From Piromyces finnis (Eukaryota > Neocallimastigomycota > Neocallimastigomycetes > Neocallimastigales > Neocallimastigaceae): 64,000 bases of DNA. Position numbers and translations under genes: made by a program. The stretch spans positions 42,501 to 106,500 of the forward strand of contig MCFH01000038.1 in the NCBI GenBank assembly GCA_002104945.1, written 5' to 3'. Of the stretch, positions 10,973 to 19,752 are shown piece by piece. Every line of letters begins with the position of its first letter. Position 1 is the stretch's first letter. Under the pieces are notes generated by a model that did not search any database, was not told where the DNA came from, and saw nothing but the letters and a program-made list of their open reading frames with translations.

Positions 10973-11622
10973 TGTCAAAATCACAATTCATGAAATTTGA
11001 CATTTCATGAAATTTCATAATTTTGAATTATTAGTTAAATTAATTAAAATATTAATTTAATAATATTTTATTAATAATAGTTTATTTAATATAAATATTA
11101 ATTGGAAAGCTATTTATTATCCGGAGATAAATAGTGTAACAATTAATTAATATTAAACAAACCAATTAGTAAAATAAGATTCATTTAAATAATTATTAAT
11201 ATTATTTTTAACAACTTATTAATATCGATATTTAAAGAAAATTATATTATTATTACTATTATATTTTATTAATATTTATATTTATATTATTATACATGTA
11301 TAACTTAAATTATATTATTATTATACTTTATTAATATCAACATTATATTAAAAATGAAGTATAAATAAGTTGAATAAAGAACAACTTTAAGAAGTTCTTT
11401 GTGAGATTATTATACTCATTTTTATATAGTAAATTCAATAATTAAAATTGATAATTATCATTTATTTATATTATAAAAATTAAATAAAATAATTAAAAAA
11501 AAAAAAAAAAAACTATATCTATTATTCTTTTATTTATAAAATTTTATTATTTACTATATAATTAAGCCTATCCTAACCTAGTAGACTTAATTATAATTCT
11601 AAATCCACTCTAACTCTTGACA
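10973..11622 (+). repeat. 5' LTR of element 1
   Basis: 650 bp, TGTCAAAATC to CTTGACA. It matches 17022-17670 across its whole length. It contains a TATA box (11360-11367) and the predicted transcript start (11401). Confidence 0.96.
11360..11410 (+). promoter_or_regulatory. Element 1 promoter: TATA box and predicted RNA 5' end (self-primer)
   Basis: TATAAATA starts at 11360 and GTGAGATTAT occupies 11401-11410. The latter is the exact reverse complement of the 10 nt just after the LTR (11623-11632). In the Tf1/sushi group the first nucleotides of the RNA prime reverse transcription, so 11401 is the predicted start of R. The 41-nt distance from the TATA box is reproduced in the other LTR families here (38 nt). 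Confidence 0.75.
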
Positions 11623-11632
11623 ATAATCTCAC
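11623..11632 (+). promoter_or_regulatory. Element 1 primer binding site for self-priming
   Basis: ATAATCTCAC follows the terminal ACA of the LTR with no spacer and is complementary to 11401-11410. There is no TGG at the LTR boundary, so a mature tRNA CCA end is not the primer. Confidence 0.8.
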
Positions 11633-11645
11633 CTTAACTTTGGTT

Positions 11646-11657
11646 ACTACCTTAGGA
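11646..11657 (+). promoter_or_regulatory. Conserved leader motif ACTACCTTAGGA in element 1
   Basis: The same 12 nt occur in the otherwise different leader of element 2 (18736-18747), 23 and 27 nt after the LTR respectively. In element 1 its last base is the A of the gag ATG. Function unknown; a part in packaging or priming is possible. Confidence 0.55.
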
Positions 11658-12760
11658 TGGCAGAACAAAACTTTGCTAGCTCTTGGCAAACTATGGATGA
11701 AGTTAATCAACTCCGCGAAGATGCTAAAACTACTGCTGTAGACATTATGAACAGCGTTCAAGAAAACTTTGCTACTATTAGCCAAGTTAAAGATTTTGAA
11801 AAACATATTGAATCTCAGTTCCAAGAAATTAAAAGAAATACTGCTAATTTCGCACAAGTTTTGGAATCGGTCTCTAACAATATCAACACCATTCAAGAGT
11901 ATTTAAATAAGAATGGAAAACCAAGTGGTGGTCAGCCAGACCTAACCCCTTCAGTTGCCCCATCTACATCTACAAAATATGATTTGGATTTTGATGTAAT
12001 AATGAGGTCAAAATATTCCACTCCAATAAATCAAGTTCCAGATCCAGGTCTTTTTTCTGGTGATCCTCATGAAACAGAACTATTCTGTCAAATTTGTGAA
12101 GATACTTTTAGCACTTATCCTAATAAACATATGATGGAAGAAGCTAAAATTAATTTTGTTAAAACAAGATTAAGAGGAATTGCTAGAACTTGGTATTTAA
12201 CAAGATACAATGGAAACACTCATCCTTCTACTATGTTTGAATTATTAGTAGAATTAAAAAATGCTTTTCCAAATGTTTCAAGCCGCAAATTAGCCAAGAT
12301 TAAGCTAAGTAAATTGAAACAAACATATGGAAAAATTAATGAATATATGGAAGAATTTAGATCATATATTCAATATTTTAACTGGGATCAAGAAGCTGTT
12401 ACTCTTATGTTTTATACTGGCCTTCATCCTAAATATCAAGAAGATATTGAAAAATTAGACGACTTTCCTACTACTCTTGAAGCTATTTTTACAAGATGTA
12501 TTTTATTTGAACAAAATAATGTTTCAAATAAAAAGTTAAACCAAATTAATAATAAAAGTCATGGAAGAAAAAATTCCTTTTATAATAATAATAACAATAA
12601 TTATAATAATAATAGAAACAATTATCAAAAATATCACAATAATAATAATAACAATAATAATTTAAAATCTAATTATTCAACTAATAATAATAGTGGTAAT
12701 AATAATAATAATAATTATTCCACTACAAAAACCCAAAAAATTTCTTCAAAAAATTTTTAA
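11657..12760 (+). CDS. Element 1 Gag
   Basis: 367 residues. The N-terminal third is polar and probably helical. The capsid core carries the Retrotrans_gag pattern: VPDPGLFSGD near residue 130, then ELFCQICEDTF, then FVKTRLRGIARTWY, then KLKQTYGKINEYMEEFR. The C-terminal 75 residues are an Asn/Tyr-rich, Lys/Arg-dotted tail. There is no CCHC zinc knuckle, so the basic Asn-rich tail may bind RNA instead. The start ATG overlaps the conserved leader motif. It ends K-N-F-stop at an in-frame A AAA AAT heptamer that probably causes a -1 shift into pol. It aligns across most of its length with the Gag of element 2. Confidence 0.93.
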   Translation: MAEQNFASSWQTMDEVNQLREDAKTTAVDIMNSVQENFATISQVKDFEKHIESQFQEIKRNTANFAQVLESVSNNINTIQEYLNKNGKPSGGQPDLTPSVAPSTSTKYDLDFDVIMRSKYSTPINQVPDPGLFSGDPHETELFCQICEDTFSTYPNKHMMEEAKINFVKTRLRGIARTWYLTRYNGNTHPSTMFELLVELKNAFPNVSSRKLAKIKLSKLKQTYGKINEYMEEFRSYIQYFNWDQEAVTLMFYTGLHPKYQEDIEKLDDFPTTLEAIFTRCILFEQNNVSNKKLNQINNKSHGRKNSFYNNNNNNYNNNRNNYQKYHNNNNNNNNLKSNYSTNNNSGNNNNNNYSTTKTQKISSKNF

Positions 12761-12795
12761 ACAATGAACACCATGAGACGTCAATGGATGTTCAT
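12748..12795 (+). promoter_or_regulatory. Element 1 gag-pol -1 frameshift signal
   Basis: The slippery heptamer A AAA AAT (12748-12754) is in the gag frame, 3 nt before the gag stop. After a 9-nt spacer a hairpin pairs ATGAACA (12764-12770) with TGTTCAT (12789-12795). CCAT pairs with ATGG (12784-12787) inside it. The matching site in element 2 has the same layout with different, compensating stem bases. A AAA AAT is weaker in known systems than A AAA AAC. Confidence 0.75.
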
Positions 12796-15700
12796 AATAC
12801 ACCAAAAATAATTTATTATAATTTCCCATCTCTAGAGAACAAAGAAAATCCCAATCTAAATTCATTTTTAACCTTTAATTCATATATTCCTAAAGAATTT
12901 TTAAATAATAACTCTAATTTTATTACTAATTCCCCAATAACCTGTATTTCAATGCTTGATTCAGGTTCTTCATGTAACTTTATTTCTACTATATTTGTAG
13001 AAAAATATAATTTAATTAAAAGAAAATTAAAAAACAAATTGATTATAAAAGGTATTAGTGGGTTTACTACTGATATCAATGAATATGTTTATTTAAAATT
13101 TCAATTAAAGGTTTTTATCAAAAACAAATTTTATTTTATATCTTTTAAAGAAAAATTTTTAATTTCAGAACATATTCCTATGGATTTATTATTTGGAAGT
13201 AAATTCATGAAAAAATTTGATATTCATTTTAACTATAAAAATAATCACTTATATTGTAATAATTCTAAACACTTCAATAATAAGAATTTAAAAAATTTTT
13301 CAAAAAATTTAAAAATTTCTCATTCTAAAAATGATTTTAATAATTCATCTTCCGATAGTTCTAATAATAATTCTACTAAATTCTCTCATAAATCTAATTC
13401 TCAAATTAAAGATTATAATTCTACGTCTTTTAATAAGAGTGATATCAATTATTTTATCCATTCTTTTTTATCTGAAAATGTCGAAAATTTTGAAGATGAT
13501 GAAGAAAATGACCTAACCCTTATCATGGATGAAATCCCTAATGAATATAAAGACCTTGCTGTTGTTTTCAGTAAATCAAAAGCTGATAAGTTACCACCAC
13601 ACCGTTTAACTGATTGTAAAATAGTCCTAGAAAATGACGCCACTTTACATTATGGACCTATCTATCCTTTATCAAGACAAGAGGAAGAAGCCTTACAAGA
13701 ATATATTAATGAAAATCTTAAAAAAGGTTTTATTAGGCCCTCTGAATCTCCTGCAGGTTATCCTGTTGTTTTCCAGAAGAAAAAAGATGGCTCATTAAGG
13801 GTTTGTATTGATTACAAAAAGTTAAACGCTGTAACAGTAAGGAATTCGTACCCTTTACCTTTAATTTCAGATATCATTGAAAGGGTTAGGGGTTCAAAAA
13901 TTTTCACTAAATTGGACTTGAGATCAGCTTATAATTTGATAAGAATAAAAGAAGGTGACGAATATAAGACCGCTTTTAGAACAAAGTTTGGTCATTACGA
14001 ATATTTAGTAATGCCATATGGATTAAAAAATGCTCCAGCAACATTTCAATCATTCATAAATTCAATATTACGTGAATATTTGGATAAATTTGTTATTTTA
14101 TACATGGATGATATTTTAATTTTCTCGGAAAATCTCAACGATCATATCAACCATGTAAGATCTGTTTTAGATAAATTAATACAAAACAACTTATATGCAA
14201 AATTTGAAAAATGCGAATTTCATAAAAATGAAGTTGAATTCTTAGGTTTCACTATCTCAGGTAATGGTATCTCTACTGATCCAAAGAAGATCGAAGCTAT
14301 TAAAGAATGGCCTAGACCAAAATGTGTTAAAGATGTTCAACGCTTTCTTGGTCTTTGTAATTATTATAGAAGGTTTGTTAATAATTTTGCCAAAATCGCC
14401 AAACCTTTACATAATTTAACTAGGAAAAATGTTAAGTTTCATTGGAATAAGATATGTAATGATGCTTTCGTAAATTTACAAAATAAATTAATTACCTCTC
14501 CCGTTTTAGTTTTTCCTGACACTAATAGGCCGTTTATAGTAGAATGTGATGCCAGCAATTTCGCAATAGGTTCCGTTTTATCTCAATATGATGATGATAA
14601 AAAACTACATCCTGTTGCTTATTTTTCCAGAAGTTTAAATGATACAGAAAGGAACTATTCTATTACAGATAAAGAACTTCTTTCTATTAAATCTGCTTTT
14701 TCGGCTTGGCGACATCTACTTTTAGGTGCTAAATTTAAAGTAAAAGTTTATACAGACCACCGCAATTTACTTTATACTTTAGGTGGAAAAATTCAAAATC
14801 AACGTCAACATCGTTGGCATCTCTTCTTTCAAGAATATGATTTTGAATTAATTTATCGCCAAGGAAGAAAAAATGGTAAGCCAGATAGTCTCTCTAGAAG
14901 ACCTGATTATAATTCTGGTAATGAACAAATAAAACCTGAGCATATTTTAGATATAAAAAATGTTAAAAACATTCCATGTTTTGTGGGAATTCTTAGTGAC
15001 TTTATTGATAAAGTTATCGAATATACTAAAACAGATAATACTGCAAACGATATTAGATTATATTTTGCACCAAATAATGCTAATCAAGGTTATTTTTATA
15101 GACCTTTTAGAAAAATGAATAAATTCAAGATTCAAAATAATATGATTCTTTATAATAATTTAATATATATTCCTGAAGCTTTAAGATTAGAAGTACTTAT
15201 GCGATACCATGAAAATCCTGCTGCTGGTCATTTGGGTATTAAAAGAACTGAAGAATTAATTACTAGAAACTATTGGTGGCCAAAAATTCATAAAGATGTA
15301 ACTGAATTTGTTAATTCTTGTGAAACTTGTACTAGAAACAAATTCAATAAACACAAAAAATATGGTCCTTTACAACCTTTAGAAACTCCTGATAGACCAT
15401 GGCGTTCTGTTGAAATTGACTTTTTATGTGGTTTACCTGATTCTAAAGGATATACTGTTCTAATGGTTACTGTAGATAGATTTTCAAAAATGATTCATTT
15501 AGTTCCTTTTAAGAAAATACCCGATGCTAAACAAACAGCTACAGCTTTTATTAAAAATATATTCAAACTTCATGGATTGCCTTCTGATATTTATACTGAT
15601 CGTGGTTCTCAATTTACTAGTGATCTTTGGAATAGTTTAATGGAAGAACTTAAAGTTAAAACTAAAATTGCTACCACTGATCATCATGAAACGGTCGGGC

Positions 15701-16464
15701 AAGTTGAAAGATGTAACTCTTTTATTGAACAATATCTCCGCTGTTATTCAAAGTCCTATTATCATGATGACTGGGTTGAATGGATTCACTTAGCCGAATT
15801 TGTTTATAACAATTCTATTAATGAGTCTACCAAACAAAGTCCTTTCTTTATTAACTATGGATTCCACCCTCCTGTTGATGATGTTTTCCTTTATGACAAA
15901 TCCTATACTAATAATAATTTTATTAGAAATGTTTGTGATAATTTTAATTATGTTAAAGAAGTTTTATTTAGAGCCAAGGATTTATATAAAAAACATGCCG
16001 ATAAGAAAAGAATGTCACCCCCTATATTTAAAGTTGGTGATAAAGTTTGGATTCAAGCTCCACCATCCTTTTCTACGGAAGAAACTCCAAAACTCTCTCC
16101 TTGTAAATATGGACCCTATAAAGTTCTAGATGTTTTGGAAAATAACAATTATAAAATAGATATACACAACTCTCCTTTCCCAAAACATCATCCAATCTTC
16201 CATATTTCGGAACTTGAACCTTTTATTCCTACCCCTTCAAGATTTTTATCAAGATCAAAGGATTCCGAATCAATTAAAGACATCATTGAAATTGCGGGAT
16301 TTCGTACTAATTATAAACTTAAACGGTATGAATACAAAATTAGATATAAATACCGTTCTCAATATAATTGGGTTCCTTCTAGTGAAGTCGAAGATAACCC
16401 AAGGAATCAAAATATATTTTTATTATATTTAAAGAATAACAGGAAGCCTATTGATATCGCTTAT

Positions 16465-16470
<6 letters not shown>
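12754..16470 (+). CDS. Element 1 Pol (protease, RT, RNase H, integrase, chromodomain), expressed by -1 frameshift
   Basis: The start given is the first pol codon after the predicted slip. Homology to element 2 extends upstream of the first ATG (12784), which lies inside the frameshift hairpin, so that ATG is not the natural start. Counting from 12784, the aspartic protease DSG is at residue 59. A Lys/Asn-rich linker follows, then reverse transcriptase with YMDD at 440-443 and RNase H starting at ECDASNFAIG. The integrase zinc finger starts at His809 (AAGHLGIKRT ... SCETCTRNK). The D,D,E core is at TVDRFSK, YTDRGSQF and the Glu of GQVERCN. After HPIFHISELEP comes a chromodomain-like module (RYEYKIRYKYR ... 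NWVPSSEVE). All catalytic residues are present and there is no stop, so it is probably functional. Confidence 0.95.
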
Positions 16471-16502
<32 letters not shown>

Positions 16503-17021
16503 AGAGAAAGAGAGAGAGAATGAAAAAAAAAATGAGAAAACTATTATAATACAAAATTACTTCAATTTAACCCATCACAGATTTAAAAATTGAAATTTCA
16601 AAAATTTTTATATTCACTATTTTTTAATTATAAAATTTATTTTTCAGCTTATTATTATTAATATTTTTAATATCAAATTTTAAAAATTTCAAAAAACATA
16701 AAAAACCCTTTAAAATCAAAATTTAAAATTTCAAAAAATTCAAAATTTCAATTATGACAGTTGTACAACATAAAAAATTTCAAAAACACATTTTTTATAC
16801 AATACATATATGTATTTCATAACAAAATTTCATTTTTACCAATTTTTGACAACTTTTGAAATTTCGCGAAATGGCCATTTAAAATTCATTCCTCCATCCT
16901 CATGTGACCATTTCGAAATTTCAAAAATTTTGAAAATATTAAAATTTCAATATTTTAAATTCAATATAAGATATTCCACTATCAAAAAATTGTCTAGTAT
17001 CCAATTTTAGTGGAAGGGCGT
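16471..17021 (+). other. Element 1 3' untranslated region and polypurine tract
   Basis: A long A run, an AGAGAG run and many TTTCAAAAATTT-type words form the 550 bp between pol and the LTR. The last bases, GTGGAAGGGCGT (17010-17021), are the polypurine tract. Short open frames here are noise. Confidence 0.75.
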
Positions 17022-17670
17022 TGTCAAAATCACAATTCATGAAATTTGACATTTCATGAAATTTCATAATTTTGAATTATTAGTTAAATTAATTAAAATA
17101 TTAATTTAATAATATTTTATTAATAATAGTTTATTTAATATAAATATTAATTGGAAAGCTATTTATTATCCGGAGATAAATAGTGTAACAATTAATTAAT
17201 ATTAAACAAACCAATTAGTAAAATAAGATTCATTTAAATAATTATTAATATTATTTTTAACAACTTATTAATATCGATATTTAAAGAAAATTATATTATT
17301 ATTACTATTATATTTTATTAATATTTATATTTATATTATTATACATGTATAACTTAAATTATATTATTATTATACTTTATTAATATCAACATTATATTAA
17401 AAATGAAGTATAAATAAGTTGAATAAAGAACAACTTTAAGAAGTTCTTTGTGAGATTATTATACTCATTTTTATATAGTAAATTCAATAATTAAAATTGA
17501 TAATTATCATTTATTTATATTATAAAAATTAAATAAAATAATTAAAAAAAAAAAAAAAAACTATATCTATTATTCTTTTATTTATAAAATTTTATTATTT
17601 ACTATATAATTAAGCCTATCCTAACCTAGTAGACTTAATTATAATTCTAAATCCACTCTAACTCTTGACA
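17022..17670 (+). repeat. 3' LTR of element 1
   Basis: 649 bp, TGTCAAAATC to CTTGACA, matching the 5' LTR apart from a one-base difference in a poly-A run. It is followed by ATAAT and then directly by element 2. Confidence 0.96.
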
Positions 17671-17675
17671 ATAAT

Positions 17676-18708
17676 TGTCACGAATACTAGTGAAATTACA
17701 ATTTCAAGATCACTTGGAATTGTGAAATCACTTATGAAAATTCAAAATCAACAAATATTTTATTTTCAAATAAATTATAAAATTTTATTAAGAAATATTT
17801 AAAAATTTAGAAAAGGTTAAAATATGACCTTAACCCTTAATAATTTTTATAATAAATAACTTTAACCCTTATCGTTAAAATGGAATAAGAAAAAACACGC
17901 GTATCTCCTCAACGAATGACGATTTTTGAATAAAAATATTTTGGTTATAATTAAGTTCGTTAGAAAGCCACGCTCGAGACAAACAACATATCTAAAAATC
18001 AGGTCAATATCTCTGCTGGTTCACGAGATATTCCAATTTAAAGATATTTTGTTAGCAATGATTAATTGTTTATTCAGAGAATGATCACCCCTGATATATC
18101 AAACATAAATCATTCACTCAAAGTATAAAAAATTATTGTTTAATTAAATTAAAATTATTTTCCGGAACTAATTAACTTTATTTTATAATAATTATTTCAA
18201 TAACATAATTTATAATCTTTGAACTAGAGGATTATAATTATTAATATTATATTCAATGAATTATATTATAATTAAGAAATAATTAATATTATGAATATTA
18301 TAAACAATAGTTATTTTTTAATAATTAGGAATAAGTCTTAAGTTTAGTTTAAGTATTATAAAATATATTATGAATATAATCATGTATTGAAAAGTTATTT
18401 TATTATTAAATGTAAAATTACAAATAGTATAAATAGTTTAGAATAGTTTTATGAATTAAATCTTTGTAAAGATTATTATCTTATTAATACTTAATAAGTA
18501 TTACTATTAAATAATCTTATTATTATATATATTCTTTAAATAAAATAAAAAGGAATTATTTTAACTATAATACATAATTTAATTATTCATTTATAAATCA
18601 ATTAAGATTATTTTAATAAAACATTTTTTTTCTAACCTAGTTATCTTTTAACCTTTTATTTAATTTAATATTTTAATATTAAATTATAAGTTTAGTAAAA
18701 CTTTTACA
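17676..18708 (+). repeat. 5' LTR of element 2
   Basis: It runs from TGTCACGAAT to CTTTTACA. Two further copies lie at 24336-25367 and 25373-26545. It carries a TATA box at 18428 and the predicted RNA start at 18466. Confidence 0.96.
18428..18476 (+). promoter_or_regulatory. Element 2 promoter: TATA box and predicted RNA 5' end (self-primer)
   Basis: TATAAATAG starts at 18428. GTAAAGATTAT (18466-18476) is the exact reverse complement of the 11 nt after the LTR (18709-18719). It is preceded by CTTT, as in element 1 and in the third LTR family. Confidence 0.75.
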
Positions 18709-18719
18709 ATAATCTTTAC
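18709..18719 (+). promoter_or_regulatory. Element 2 primer binding site for self-priming
   Basis: ATAATCTTTAC abuts the terminal ACA of the LTR and pairs with 18466-18476 over 11 nt. Compared with element 1 (ATAATCTCAC), the changed bases are matched by changes at the RNA 5' end. Confidence 0.82.
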
Positions 18720-18735
18720 CGCGTTTTTTACCATA

Positions 18736-18747
18736 ACTACCTTAGGA
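18736..18747 (+). promoter_or_regulatory. Conserved leader motif ACTACCTTAGGA in element 2
   Basis: Identical to 11646-11657 of element 1, whereas the flanks differ. A poly-A run (about 18769-18802) separates it from the gag ATG. Confidence 0.55.
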
Positions 18748-18760
18748 AAAAACTTAATTT

Positions 18761-18802
<42 letters not shown>

Positions 18803-18805
<3 letters not shown>

Positions 18806-19717
18806 ACTCAACCAACACCTAAACCAGTTCAACAATTCCTAAAGCCTCAAGATTTAGAAGAATTTAAGAAAAATCTTTGTGGTGAATTAGACAAGTATAT
18901 CACTCAACAATTGGATAAAAATACCACCTCCTTGTTAGAACGTATGGATGCTATGTTAAAGGAACTTAAGAGTCGTGCTAATTATACTGAAACCGAGGAA
19001 TCTTCTACCGATTATGATGAAGATCATGATGTTATAATGCGTAATAGAACCTATCCTATCAAACAAGTACCAGATCCAGGATTCTTTACTGGTGATACTA
19101 CTCAGACTGAGTTATTCTGCGAACTCTGCCAAGCTACCTTTAAAACTCCACCTAACAATCAACTATCTGAAGAAGTAAAAATTAACTTTGTTGTTGTTAG
19201 ATTACGTGATTCTGCCAGAACTTGGTATCATATTAAATATAAAGATGGTATTACTCCTATGACTATGAACGAACTATTAAGTGAATTAAACAAAGCTTTT
19301 TCAAATGTTACCAGTACCAAATTAGCCATGATTCAATTAATAGAATTAAGACAAGCTTATGGAAAAGTGAACGATTATATTAACAAATTTAGAGATTTAA
19401 GTCGTTGTTTAGAGATAGATGACATTAGTCTTTCACTAATATTTTTAAATGGTTTACATCCAAAATATAAGAATGAAATTAAGAAAGCTGATATTTTACC
19501 TAACACTTTAAGTGAAATGGTTACAAAGTGTATAATTTTTGAAAATTCTCTTGTTACTAATAATAAATTAAATATCAATAATAATAATAATAATAAAAAT
19601 CAACATTACAATAAGAGAAACAATAGGAAATTCAATAAGAATAAAACCCATTATCAAAATTCAAACAATAATAATAATTATGTCAATAAAGTTCAAAAAA
19701 TGAACTCAAAAAACTAA
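18803..19717 (+). CDS. Element 2 Gag
   Basis: 304 residues, shorter than Gag of element 1 mainly at both ends. The capsid core is clear: VPDPGFFTGD, then ELFCELCQATF, then FVVVRLRDSARTWY, then RQAYGKVNDYINKFRDL. The C-terminal tail is rich in Asn, Lys and Arg. There is no CCHC knuckle. The ATG directly follows a long poly-A run. The last codons before the stop are TCA AAA AAC, which form the frameshift heptamer. The structural role (virus-like particle shell) follows from the family. Confidence 0.93.
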
Positions 19718-19752
19718 GAAATGAACTCTCAAGAGAGCCTAAGAGAGTTCAT
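19708..19752 (+). promoter_or_regulatory. Element 2 gag-pol -1 frameshift signal
   Basis: A AAA AAC (19708-19714), a classic -1 slippery heptamer, is in the gag frame and is followed at once by the gag stop. After a 6-nt spacer, ATGAACTCTC (19721-19730) pairs perfectly with GAGAGTTCAT (19743-19752), a 10-bp stem with a 12-nt loop. Pol has no ATG for roughly 390 codons downstream, so a shift is required. Confidence 0.87.

Larger units (their letters stand above)
10973..17670 (+). mobile_element. Element 1: complete Ty3/gypsy chromovirus-type LTR retrotransposon
   Basis: It consists of LTR 10973-11622, a self-primer binding site, gag 11657-12760, pol to 16470, a polypurine tract and LTR 17022-17670. 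The LTRs begin with TGTC and end with ACA. By eye they differ only by one A in a poly-A run, so insertion is very recent. ATAAT flanks both sides (10968-10972 and 17671-17675). All frames are open, so it may be active. The order protease, RT, RNase H, integrase, chromodomain places it with chromoviruses. Confidence 0.95.

Noticed and set aside
11623-11660. tRNA-primed PBS after the element 1 LTR
   Set aside because: There is no TGG or complement to the 3' end of tRNA-iMet or tRNA-Cys at the LTR edge; the self-complement explains the site better.
12756-12762. TTTAAAC, a strong -1 slippery word, at the gag end of element 1
   Set aside because: It is not in register with the gag codons (the gag stop TAA uses its middle bases). 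The in-frame heptamer is A AAA AAT at 12748.
12784-12786. ATG as an independent start of element 1 pol
   Set aside because: Homology to element 2 Pol continues upstream of it, it lies in the frameshift hairpin, and element 2 has no counterpart ATG.
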